From Alcanivorax sp. (GTDB lineage: Bacteria > Pseudomonadota > Gammaproteobacteria > Pseudomonadales > Alcanivoracaceae), in assembly GCA_017794945.1 (NCBI GenBank), contig CP051239.1:2718692-2782691 (forward strand): a DNA stretch of 64,000 bases, in the 5' to 3' direction. A model generated the notes under the pieces. It worked only from the letters and a program-made list of their open reading frames with translations, made no database searches and was not told the origin of the DNA. This document shows positions 55,990 through 64,000 of the stretch, piece after piece. Numbering within the stretch: position 1 is the stretch's first letter; the number at the start of each line of letters is the position of its first letter. A program made the position numbers and the translations under genes.

Positions 55990-58467
55990 ATGACCGTGAA
56001 AGGCGCGCGTCGGATGTCGACGTACTGGTTGCTGCTGCTTCTGGCTCTCGGCCTTACCGCTTGTGGGGGCGGATCGTCCTCGTCCGATGACCGGCAGGCG
56101 AATAACCCGCCGGCGCCCTCCGAGCCGGAACCGGAGCCGCCCACCGAGCCCGAACCTGAACCGGAACCCGAGCCGCGGGCCCTGAACCGCTTTCAGTTCG
56201 CCAACGGCTGCTACCACCTGTACGCCGACGGTCGCTACCTCAGTGGTCTGGACGGGCGCTACGGTGTGACCCTGGACCCGGGCCGGGCGGCGTCGTTCTA
56301 TATGAAGCCCACGGCATTGGGTTCCTATCTGCTGCTGTCCGATTACCGCCGCGATCCGGGCCAGGCCGGTGACAAGGAACTGCTGGGGATCTCCGACCCG
56401 GCCGGCGAGCTCCTCGACGACGGCGGTCGCTTGATCGCGGAAGTCAGCTACCTGGTCGCCGGTCTCGGCGACACCCTCAATCTGATACTGGATCCGGTGG
56501 CGCCCTTGGGGGGTGTGCTGCGGGAGCTGGGCGAGAGCCTGGAGGTGGCGGGGACCCGGCTCGGCGACCATACCCTTCGGCCGACGTTGGGTAAGGTGGA
56601 CCGGGCCAGTGACCTGGCGGTGTGGAATCTCAACCGCAGTGAAGGCGAGACCTTCACGGTGGCCTCGGACGCCACCGGGCTGTTGCTCACCGTCGGCGAG
56701 GACGCGCTGACCCTGGCGTCGCCGTCGCTGGAGAGCCCGGCGAACCGCTTCCATCTACTACCGGCGGAAGGCTGTGATGCCTACCCGGAAGCGGAACTCA
56801 ACGCCACCGTGGCCGAGGAAGGCCCGGCCAACTACCTGCTCGAGGTGCCCCGGTTCCAGAACGTTGACGGGCTGGACGACGATGACGTGTTCGGCTTCGT
56901 CGACACCCACAGCCATATTTCCGCCTACGAGTTCATCGGTGGCCGCGTGAATTACGGCGACCCTTTTCACCCCTTCGGTGTCGATCATGCCCTGGACGAC
57001 TGCGCCGTTAATCATGGCCCCCAGGGGCTCACCGGCCTGGTGGAGCAGGTCACCAGCAGCCCGGGGCCCCATGCCACGGAAGGCTGGCCGGGCTACGAGT
57101 TCTGGCCGCGCCACGATTCGCTGCAGCACCACCAGAGTTACTATCGCTGGATCGAGCGGGCCCACCTCGCCGGCCTGAAGATTCTGGTCAACCATCTGGT
57201 GCACAACCAGGTGCTGTGTCAGCTCAATCCGCAGAAACAGAACGATTGCGACACCATGGCGGCGATCGAAATGCAGGCGGAGCAGATGCACGCCATGCAG
57301 GACTATATCGACGCCCAGCACGGCGGCCCCGGCGAGGGCTGGTTCCGCATCGTCACCGATCCGGCCCAGGCACGGGAAGTGATCGGCGAGGGCAAGATGG
57401 CGGTGATCCTCGGCGTGGAGGCCTCCAAGGTGCTCAACTGCGGCGAGTTCCTGGGCGCCCCGGAATGCACCCGCGAGCAGATCGTCGAGCGGCTCGACCG
57501 CCTCTATGCCATGGACGTGCGCAGCCTGTTCCCGGTGCATAAATTCGACAACGCCTTCGGTGGCCATCTGCCGGACCTGTCCTCGGGCATCGGCATCGGC
57601 CCGGTGCTCTATGCGGGCAACATTCTGGAAACCGGCCACACCATCGAGTTCGAAACCTGCGCCCACGACCACGGCGACGACGCGCCGCCGGTGTCGTCCC
57701 TGCCGGACCCGCTGGCGCCGCTGGGCCTCATCGATCAGTTGCTGTTCCAGCTCGACTACGTCGGCGACCGTTTTCCGGCCACGCCGGAGCAGCTGGCGGA
57801 ATACGACCCGCGCCGGGGCACCGACCATCTTTGCAACAGCCGCGGCCTGTCCGACCTGGGCTTCTTCCTGATCGAGGAACTGATGAAGCGCCGCATGATG
57901 ATCGAAACCGATCACATCAGCCGCAAGGCGGCGGAACAGATTCTGGAACTGACCGGCCGGCGCGGCTACCCGGTGATCAACAGCCACGGCGCCTGGGGCG
58001 GCACCGAAGCGCTGCGCGACCGGGTCGCCTCCCAGGGCGGCGTGGCGGCCTCGTTCGGCAGCGTGCGCGGCGCCTGGGTGGACGAACTCACCCGCGACGG
58101 CCAGCGCCCCCGCGACGAGGCGCTCAAGGTGGGGCCGTTCGGCGGCGCCGGCTTCGCCTCGGACGTGAACGGCATCGCGCAACTGGCGAGCAACCCGGGC
58201 ACCGAGGACCAGCGCGACCAGCTCTATCCGTTCGAGTCGGTGGACGGTCGCGTGCGCTTCGACATGCAGCGCACCGGCGACCACGAATTCAGCCTCTACG
58301 AGGGCAGGGGCGTGGCGCACTACGGCCTCTACGCGGATCAGATCGCCGACATGATGGCGAACAGCGACCGCCCCCGGGCGCGGATCGAAGAGGCGGTGAA
58401 CCAGCTGTTCACCTCCGCGGAAGCCTATTTGCGCATGTGGGAAAGACTGGAGCAGGCCCCGCGATGA
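55990..58467 (+). CDS. Lipoprotein with metal-dependent dipeptidase (M19-like) domain
   Basis: The product has 825 residues. A signal peptide has lipobox LTAC (Cys25), followed by a Gly/Ser and then a (Glu-Pro)n linker, a beta-rich N-terminal region (about 60-270) and a large hydrolase domain. Putative metal ligands: FVDTHSHISAYEFIG, a His/Glu-rich core, MIETDHISRKA, VINSHGAWGG and FASDVNGIAQL, which resemble renal/membrane dipeptidases. The domain is longer than classical M19 enzymes. It is exported and membrane-tethered. The stop overlaps an ATG of the next lipoprotein frame, so the two are co-expressed. Activity and substrate unknown. Confidence 0.8.
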   Translation: MTVKGARRMSTYWLLLLLALGLTACGGGSSSSDDRQANNPPAPSEPEPEPPTEPEPEPEPEPRALNRFQFANGCYHLYADGRYLSGLDGRYGVTLDPGRAASFYMKPTALGSYLLLSDYRRDPGQAGDKELLGISDPAGELLDDGGRLIAEVSYLVAGLGDTLNLILDPVAPLGGVLRELGESLEVAGTRLGDHTLRPTLGKVDRASDLAVWNLNRSEGETFTVASDATGLLLTVGEDALTLASPSLESPANRFHLLPAEGCDAYPEAELNATVAEEGPANYLLEVPRFQNVDGLDDDDVFGFVDTHSHISAYEFIGGRVNYGDPFHPFGVDHALDDCAVNHGPQGLTGLVEQVTSSPGPHATEGWPGYEFWPRHDSLQHHQSYYRWIERAHLAGLKILVNHLVHNQVLCQLNPQKQNDCDTMAAIEMQAEQMHAMQDYIDAQHGGPGEGWFRIVTDPAQAREVIGEGKMAVILGVEASKVLNCGEFLGAPECTREQIVERLDRLYAMDVRSLFPVHKFDNAFGGHLPDLSSGIGIGPVLYAGNILETGHTIEFETCAHDHGDDAPPVSSLPDPLAPLGLIDQLLFQLDYVGDRFPATPEQLAEYDPRRGTDHLCNSRGLSDLGFFLIEELMKRRMMIETDHISRKAAEQILELTGRRGYPVINSHGAWGGTEALRDRVASQGGVAASFGSVRGAWVDELTRDGQRPRDEALKVGPFGGAGFASDVNGIAQLASNPGTEDQRDQLYPFESVDGRVRFDMQRTGDHEFSLYEGRGVAHYGLYADQIADMMANSDRPRARIEEAVNQLFTSAEAYLRMWERLEQAPR

Positions 58468-58499
58468 ACGGGGCGGCCAACACCAACAGGGGAACGACC

Positions 58500-61487
58500 A
58501 TGAACGGCAACACATCCTGGCTAGCGCTACTGACATTGATGCTGGGGCTGACCCTGGCCGGCTGCGGCGGTGACTCCGGCGGCGACGACGGCGTCACGCC
58601 GGCACCCACGCCCAACCAGCCCGAGGAAGAAGAACCGGACCGCTTCACCGAGGGCCGCACGTTTCTGATCGAGCCCGGCGAAGGGGCCACCGAGGACATG
58701 GTCAACGCCATGATCCAGCTGCGCCCCCGGGACACCCTGGAATTCGCCTGCGGCTATTTCAATCTGGACCAGGGCCTGCTGATCCAGGCCACCGAGGACG
58801 TGCTGATCAAGGGCTGCGGCAAGGACAAGACCGTGCTGTCGTTCCGGGACAGCGCCAACGTCACCGGCCTGGAAGCGCTCAACGTGCGGGGCATCACCGT
58901 GCGTGACCTGACCATCCTCGACTCCCCCGGCGACGCCTTCAAACTCAAGGGCGTCAAATGGGGCACGCTGAGCAACGTGCGCGCGATCTGGTCCGGTGGC
59001 GGCGGGCCGATCACCGAGGACAATTATCCGCAGCGCCTTAACGTGGCCTGCACCGCGCCGCCGTTCAACGAGGGCGACCCGGCCCCGGACTATGTGCCCA
59101 GCTCCGACAGCGGCCGCTACGGCATCTACCCGGTGGAGTCGGAGAACATTCTGGTGGAGGAATCGGAGTCCGTGGGCGCCTCCGACGCCGGCATCTACGT
59201 GGGCCAGACCAACACCGCCATCATCCGCGACAGCCGCGCGGTGTATAACGTCATGGGCTTCGAGATCGAAAACGTCCAGGGCGGTGAATACGATTCCAAC
59301 CTGGCGGAGTGCAACACCGGCGGCTTCCTGATCTACGATCTGGAAAACATCACCCAGTACGGCGACACCTCGGTGATGCTCAACAACACCGCCCGCAACA
59401 ACAACACCTATAACTTCGCCCACAGCGGTCTGGTGTCGGTGGTGCCGCGCGGCGTCGGCTTTATCACCCTCGGCTACGACAACATCGAGGTGGTGGATAA
59501 TGTTTTCGAGGACCACAGCACCGCCGCGGTGCTCTATATCAGCTATGAGCTGATAGACGGCCCGGGCGGCACCGCCGACAAGAAACTCGATCCCTACACT
59601 GAAGGGCTGCACATCCACGACAACGTGATGCGCAATTCCGGCTACGACCTGCCGCCGCCGGATCTGGAGAAAACCCTCAACGGGGAAATCGAAAGCGTGC
59701 TGCCCACCTTGATCGGTCTTAAAAACCTGCCCACCATCAACGACCCGACGCAGTTGCTCTCCAGCCTGCGGAACCTGGCCAACCTGGGTAAGGGCGCGCA
59801 CATTATCTGGGACGGTCTGCGTGACGAGCTGGACGAGGATTGCCCCTATCCGGTGGACGCCCAGGGCAACCCGGTGCCCCAGGACGAGCACGGCAAGCCG
59901 CTGCACACCAACCAGCATCCCAACCCGTCCTGCCACTACAACGCCTATAAGTTCGACGACCAGGGCAACCGCAAGCTGCCGCGCTGGGGTTCCTGCATCC
60001 ACGACAACGAGCTGTCCGACGACAGCGCGCCGTACCTGAATTTCCACGGCACCGACGGCCTGGAACTGGTGATCGGCCTGGTCGATCAGGACCTCTCCCT
60101 TCTCACCCCCGGTGGTCTGCTGGATATCGTCGGTGGCCTGCTTAACTTCCCGTCGGACACCAACCTCTCCGACCACGACTGCCAGGCCCGTTTCGGCAGT
60201 GTACTGCCGTCCCTGCCGAGGGTGGAGATTCCGCCGTTCGAGCCCAGCGGTGACTTCGACCCGGCCGCCTCCGAAGAGTACATAAAGCATCTTTGCGAGG
60301 CGGACGTGGAAGAGGGCGAGATCAACCGCGCGGCCTTCGAGGTGGACTGCCCGCTGCTGTCCCAGTACAACTTGTTCGCCGAGCCGGACGACCCGCGCAG
60401 CCTGCCCCACGAAGGCGGCGTGCCCTATGTGCTCAACAGCAAACTGTTCTCCGACCACGCCACCAAGTACCGGGTGCTGTTCGTGCCGCCCGGCGAGCAG
60501 GCCGTTTACCGCGACGGGCAGGGCGGCAACAACGTGAACGGCACCATCGATTTCCCGGTGGGCACGGTGATCGCCAAGACCTTCGCCTTCACCGATGAAG
60601 CCAACAACAGCGAAGCGCTGGTGGAAACCCGGCTGCTGATCAAGAGAGTGAGCCAGAGCGGCAAACCCTTCTGGGCCGGGCTGCCCTACATCTGGGAACG
60701 GAACGACGACGGCGAAGCGGTGGCGGTGCTCACTCCCGGCGGCGGCAGCCGGGCGGCGAGCTGGCACTTCCGCGACGCCGACACCGGCACGCTGATCACC
60801 GGCTCCACCGACAGCTATTCCGTGCCCAACGCCAACCAGTGCATCACCTGCCACGGCAACGACGACCGGCCCGCCGGCAGCGCGCCGATCGGCCCCAAGC
60901 CGCGCAACCTGAATCGCGCCTACCAGCCGGAAAGCAGCTTCATGGGCACCGCCGGTCAGGCCGGCTTCCCGCGCGTCAACCAGCTGCAGTACTGGGTCGA
61001 CCAGGGCCTGCTGGCCGGCGCCCCGGAGCTGGAACTGGACGGGCAGGGCGTGGCCACCAACGTGGAGCGTTTGCCGCGCTGGAACGTGCCCGGCGACGGC
61101 GGCGACACGGCCAACTCACCGGCGGATATCGAGCACCGCCTGCGCGCCTATCTGGAAGTGAACTGCCAGCACTGCCATAACGACAAAGGCGCGGCGTCCA
61201 ATACCGGCTACTACCTGGATGTGTTCCGCGCCGTGGACGCGGGTTACGGGATCTGCAAAAAGCCCACCGCCACCGGCGGCGGCTCCTGCGGCCGTCAGCA
61301 CGTGGTGGTGCCGGGCAACAGCGACGATTCCATCGTCTCCTGCCGCATGGAAGCGGAGAACGACCCGCAACGGATGATGCCGCCCATCGCGCGCAGCGTT
61401 GCCCACGACGGCGCCACCGCCCTGATGCGGCAGTGGATCAACACCGTGGTGGACGGTGATTACGACAACGCCGGCGGCTGCAACTGA
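58500..61487 (+). CDS. Lipoprotein: parallel beta-helix fused to c-type cytochrome domain
   Basis: The product has 995 residues. Lipobox LAGC (Cys22) is followed by a beta-helix domain (about 60-390; right-handed repeats such as LEALNVRGITVRDLTILDSP and SDAGIYVGQTNTAIIRDSRA, the TIGR03805 type). A C-terminal domain of the HNE_0200 type (TIGR03806) has two haem motifs, CITCH (781-785) and CQHCH (889-893). In other bacteria these two domains are often separate neighbouring genes. ATG 58500 has AGGGGAACG seven bases upstream. ATG 58464 overlapping the previous stop is the alternative. Probably envelope-located electron carrier plus surface scaffold. Role unknown. Confidence 0.82.
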   Translation: MNGNTSWLALLTLMLGLTLAGCGGDSGGDDGVTPAPTPNQPEEEEPDRFTEGRTFLIEPGEGATEDMVNAMIQLRPRDTLEFACGYFNLDQGLLIQATEDVLIKGCGKDKTVLSFRDSANVTGLEALNVRGITVRDLTILDSPGDAFKLKGVKWGTLSNVRAIWSGGGGPITEDNYPQRLNVACTAPPFNEGDPAPDYVPSSDSGRYGIYPVESENILVEESESVGASDAGIYVGQTNTAIIRDSRAVYNVMGFEIENVQGGEYDSNLAECNTGGFLIYDLENITQYGDTSVMLNNTARNNNTYNFAHSGLVSVVPRGVGFITLGYDNIEVVDNVFEDHSTAAVLYISYELIDGPGGTADKKLDPYTEGLHIHDNVMRNSGYDLPPPDLEKTLNGEIESVLPTLIGLKNLPTINDPTQLLSSLRNLANLGKGAHIIWDGLRDELDEDCPYPVDAQGNPVPQDEHGKPLHTNQHPNPSCHYNAYKFDDQGNRKLPRWGSCIHDNELSDDSAPYLNFHGTDGLELVIGLVDQDLSLLTPGGLLDIVGGLLNFPSDTNLSDHDCQARFGSVLPSLPRVEIPPFEPSGDFDPAASEEYIKHLCEADVEEGEINRAAFEVDCPLLSQYNLFAEPDDPRSLPHEGGVPYVLNSKLFSDHATKYRVLFVPPGEQAVYRDGQGGNNVNGTIDFPVGTVIAKTFAFTDEANNSEALVETRLLIKRVSQSGKPFWAGLPYIWERNDDGEAVAVLTPGGGSRAASWHFRDADTGTLITGSTDSYSVPNANQCITCHGNDDRPAGSAPIGPKPRNLNRAYQPESSFMGTAGQAGFPRVNQLQYWVDQGLLAGAPELELDGQGVATNVERLPRWNVPGDGGDTANSPADIEHRLRAYLEVNCQHCHNDKGAASNTGYYLDVFRAVDAGYGICKKPTATGGGSCGRQHVVVPGNSDDSIVSCRMEAENDPQRMMPPIARSVAHDGATALMRQWINTVVDGDYDNAGGCN

Positions 61488-61516
61488 GCCTGTCGGTATA
61501 CGGTTCTCCTCCCTAG

Positions 61517-61539
61517 GGCGGCTTCGGCCGCCTTTTTTT
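61517..61539 (+). terminator. Terminator of the lipoprotein operon
   Basis: GGCGGC-TTCG-GCCGCC is followed by seven Ts, a UUCG-type tetraloop hairpin. Confidence 0.93.
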
Positions 61540-61550
61540 ATATTTTTTTC

Positions 61551-61577
61551 TAAAGAATTTAGAGGCCCGGCCGATGC
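61551..61577 (+). promoter_or_regulatory. Sigma-28 (FliA)-like promoter for the chemoreceptor
   Basis: TAAA, a 15-base spacer and GCCGATGC match the flagellar consensus TAAA-N15-GCCGATAA at all four and six of eight positions. It lies about 150 bases before the chemoreceptor start. Confidence 0.65.
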
Positions 61578-61722
61578 TTTTTTCGGTTTTTTATTCTTTT
61601 TCAGCGTTCGCCTTTCCTCTATAAAACATTGATTTAAAACAATAAAAAGGCATTTTGTCGTCTTTCCTTCATGGTTTTCGAATAGCCTTTCCAGCCATTG
61701 TTCACGAGCTGGGGGGAAGCCA

Positions 61723-63288
61723 ATGATTCGGCTTAACAACATGACGGTGAAGACGAGCTGGAGCCTGGTGCTGCTGGGATTCAGCCTGATTATTGTGATG
61801 ATCGGCGGGCTGAGCATCTACACCAGCCACCAGAGCCGGCAATCGTTCGCGACGTTGAACCGGGTCCATGTGGAGCAGGCCGGCGCCCTGCAGCGCACCT
61901 ATATCAATCTGTTGCAGGCGCAGGTGGCCATGGACCGTGCCGCCGAGCTGATTCGGGTGCCGTCCTTCGATGAACCCGGGCCGGTGCTCGATCAGGCGGC
62001 GGGGTTCATCGAACAGGCCCAGCGGCATTTTGATCACTTTCTCACGATGGCCGGCGAAGGCGCGGCGACGCAGCAGGCCCTGACACCGCTGTCCGATGCC
62101 ATGGACCGGCTCACGGACGTGGGCCTGCGGCTGCAGCTGGTGCTGCTCCGCGAGGGAGACTTCGCCGGCTACCGCTCCGGGCGGTCGCGGCTCAACGGCA
62201 TGAGCCAGGACTTTATCAACGCCGCCGACGACTTTCTGGCCGAGTCACGGACCGCCGCGAACGCGCTGGCGTCGCGCTTTGACCGGTGGGTGGAGCGTCT
62301 GGACGCCGCCATGGCGGTGGCGGTGATCGCCGCGCTACTGATGGTCGGCGCGGTGTTGTGGGGTGTCACGGTGAACGTGATCCGTCCCCTGCGCGATGTG
62401 ATCGGGCACCTGGACCGCATCGCCGACGGCGACCTCTCCGCCGCCATTCCGGCGCGCGGCGACAACGACATCGGCCGCCTCTACGCCGGCATGGCCCGCA
62501 TGCAGGCCAGCCTGGCCTCCATTGTCGGCCAGGTGCGCATCAGCAGCGAGCGGATTCAGGAGGCCGCGGTGCAGACCACCCAGGGCAATACGGATCTTTC
62601 CAGCCGCTTTGAACAGCTGTCCGCGTCGTTGGTGGAAACGTCCGCCAGCATGGAGCAGCTGACCGCCACCGTGAAGGACAATGACGAGCACGCCGACCAG
62701 GCCCACCGGTTGGCCGGCGATGCCGGTGGCGTGGCGGCCCGGGGCGGCGACGCGGTGGCACGGGTGGTGGATACCATGGGGCTGATCGAAACACGCTCCC
62801 AGCGCATCGAACAGATTGTCGGCTCGATCGAGGGGATCGCCTTCCAGACCAATATCCTGGCGCTCAACGCGTCCGTGGAGGCGGCGCGGGCCGGCGAGCA
62901 CGGCAGTGGTTTCGCGGTGGTGGCCGAGGAGGTGCGGCTGTTGGCGCAGAACAGCGACCGGCTGGCCAAGGAGATCCGCACGCTGATCCTCGACTCCAGC
63001 GCCGAGGTGGCGCGCGGCTCGGAGCAGGCCGCCCAGGCCGGCGACACCATGGCCGAGATCGTCGCCGCCGTGGAACGGGTATCGGCGATCATGGCGCGCA
63101 TCAGCGGCGCGTCCGCCGAGCAGACCCGGGGCATCGAACAGATCGGCCTGGCGGTGTCGCAGATGGATCGGGTGACGCAGCAGAACGTCACCCTGGTGGC
63201 CGCCGCCGCCGAGCGCGCGGAGACGCTGGAGAATCAGGCCGGTCTGCTGATGAGTGAAGTCAGCGAGTTTCGGTTGGCGATCAGTTAG
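61723..63288 (+). CDS. Methyl-accepting chemotaxis protein
   Basis: This is a 521-residue chemoreceptor. TM1 is at about 12-33 (LVLLGFSLIIVMIGGLSIYT), then a periplasmic four-helix TarH-like ligand domain (about 35-190), TM2 at about 195-217, HAMP (about 218-270), and a signalling coiled coil with hairpin IEGIAFQTNILALNASVEAA then GEHGSGFAVVAEEVRLLAQN. It lacks an NWETF-type CheR tail. RBS GGGGGGAAG precedes the ATG. A sigma-28-like promoter upstream fits flagellar-class expression. Confidence 0.94.
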   Translation: MIRLNNMTVKTSWSLVLLGFSLIIVMIGGLSIYTSHQSRQSFATLNRVHVEQAGALQRTYINLLQAQVAMDRAAELIRVPSFDEPGPVLDQAAGFIEQAQRHFDHFLTMAGEGAATQQALTPLSDAMDRLTDVGLRLQLVLLREGDFAGYRSGRSRLNGMSQDFINAADDFLAESRTAANALASRFDRWVERLDAAMAVAVIAALLMVGAVLWGVTVNVIRPLRDVIGHLDRIADGDLSAAIPARGDNDIGRLYAGMARMQASLASIVGQVRISSERIQEAAVQTTQGNTDLSSRFEQLSASLVETSASMEQLTATVKDNDEHADQAHRLAGDAGGVAARGGDAVARVVDTMGLIETRSQRIEQIVGSIEGIAFQTNILALNASVEAARAGEHGSGFAVVAEEVRLLAQNSDRLAKEIRTLILDSSAEVARGSEQAAQAGDTMAEIVAAVERVSAIMARISGASAEQTRGIEQIGLAVSQMDRVTQQNVTLVAAAAERAETLENQAGLLMSEVSEFRLAIS

Positions 63289-63345
63289 ATAGTCTCTGGG
63301 ATCCTGCCGGGCGCTGTGCTCCTTTTCGCGGGCCTGCGCCCCTGC

Positions 63346-64000
63346 TCAGCTTTGGATCAGTTCCCCAATCAGGTCTTCGGTCTGGTTCCAGCCCAGGCAG
63401 GCGTCGGTGATCGACACGCCGTAGCGTAACGGGTGGGCTAGCGGCTGGCTGCCGTCGTTCAGGTGGCTTTCCAGCATCACGCCGGCGATGGCCCGTTCCC
63501 CGTCGCGGCGCTGCTGGATCAGATCGCGGGCCACCAACGGCTGGCGGCGCGGGTCCTTGCCGCTGTTGGCGTGGCTGCAGTCCACCATCAGACGCGGGTT
63601 GAGCCCGGCCTGGGCCAGTTGCTCGCGCGCCGCCTGGATCTGTTCGGCGTGGTAATTAGGACCGCCCCGTCCGCCGCGCAGCACCAGATGGGTGTCCGGA
63701 TTGCCGGCGGTTTCCAGAAGGGCGGGATGGCCCTCGTCGTCGACACCCAGATGGGCGTGCGGGTGGGCGGCCGCCTGCATGGCGTCCCGGGCCACCGCGA
63801 TGCCGCCGTCCGTGCCGTTCTTGAAGCCCACCGGCAAGGACAGCCCGCTGACCAGCTCCCGGTGAATCTGGGATTCGGTGGTGCGGGCGCCGATCGCCGC
63901 CCAACTGAGCAGGTCCTCCAGGTAGCTCGCCGCCAGCGGGCTGAGCAACTCGCTGGCCAGCGGCAGGCCCAGGCCGGCCAGATCACGCAGCAATGCCCGG
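63346..64000 (-). CDS. Class I DAHP synthase, 5' end outside window
   Basis: This is the C-terminal 217 or so residues of 3-deoxy-D-arabino-heptulosonate-7-phosphate synthase, first enzyme of aromatic amino acid synthesis. Motifs WAAIGARTTESQIHRELVSG, PVGFKNGTDGGIAVARDAMQ, GGRGGPNYH and MVDCSHANSGKDPRRQP match AroF/AroG/AroH. The frame continues without stop to the window end, so the TTG at 63993 is internal. Convergent with the chemoreceptor gene. Confidence 0.95.
   Translation of the reverse strand, partial: RALLRDLAGLGLPLASELLSPLAASYLEDLLSWAAIGARTTESQIHRELVSGLSLPVGFKNGTDGGIAVARDAMQAAAHPHAHLGVDDEGHPALLETAGNPDTHLVLRGGRGGPNYHAEQIQAAREQLAQAGLNPRLMVDCSHANSGKDPRRQPLVARDLIQQRRDGERAIAGVMLESHLNDGSQPLAHPLRYGVSITDACLGWNQTEDLIGELIQS

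Overview
The window is GC-rich chromosomal DNA from a gammaproteobacterium of the Pseudomonas / Oceanospirillales type. Alcanivorax or a close relative is my best guess, inferred from gene content and not tested by any search. Support comes from conserved gene orders: pheT-ihfA-merR-like-tRNA-Pro, recA-recX, mutS-fdxA and alaS-lysC-csrA-tRNA-Ser. Coding density is high and long antisense open frames are abundant, as expected at this GC content. Two genes run off the ends: pheT at the left and a class I DAHP synthase at the right.

Layout. 1-2.9 kb: end of the pheT-ihfA operon and tRNA-Pro(GGG). 2.9-5.5 kb: a small AT-richer accessory patch beside that tRNA. It holds a decayed tyrosine integrase, three unrecognised genes (two of them tandem paralogues) and a beheaded Cys-rich gene at the far edge. 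5.7-12.6 kb: a pair of acyl-CoA dehydrogenases, the ydbH-ynbE-ydbL envelope lipid-homeostasis unit and an OmpA/OprF-like porin. 12.6-21.6 kb: recC-recB-recD on the minus strand with overlapping genes. 21.7-27.8 kb: LysE exporter divergent from a MocR regulator, a KamA-like radical SAM enzyme, cardiolipin synthase and small membrane proteins. 27.9-30.8 kb: tRNA-Arg(CCT), a three-gene arsenosugar-type operon and a stand-alone Hpt protein.

30.8-34.5 kb: a gene-free stretch that I read as a GacA-controlled, CsrA-sequestering small RNA of the RsmY/RsmZ type, then fdxA and mutS. 34.7-36.0 kb: an orphan HTH antitoxin followed by a YhfG-Fic toxin-antitoxin pair. 36.1-40.1 kb: a Fur-boxed FecI-FecR-TonB receptor operon. 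40.1-46.9 kb: YqaA-like, SYLF, zinc alcohol dehydrogenase, a LuxR regulator with a degenerate receiver, pncC, recA-recX with a clear LexA box, and a TSUP transporter. 46.9-51.5 kb: alaS, lysC, csrA, tRNA-Ser(GCT). 51.7-55.8 kb: a hybrid histidine kinase overlapping a REC-EAL phosphodiesterase. 56-61.5 kb: two overlapping or adjacent lipoproteins, a metal-dependent dipeptidase-like protein and a beta-helix/c-type-cytochrome fusion. 61.5-64 kb: a chemoreceptor behind a sigma-28-like promoter, then DAHP synthase.

How things fit together. The strongest non-coding discovery is the RsmY/Z-like RNA. It has a perfect TGTAAG-N6-CTTACA box about 175 bases upstream of a likely start, seven GGA motifs, one GGA in a perfect hairpin loop and another in the terminator loop. 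Its presumed target, CsrA, is encoded 20 kb away, and the csrA leader carries GGA motifs over its ribosome binding site. Lifestyle switching is also represented by the kinase/EAL pair and the chemoreceptor. The least understood protein material is the pair of tandem membrane proteins in the tRNA-Pro patch and the dipeptidase-like plus cytochrome/beta-helix lipoprotein pair.
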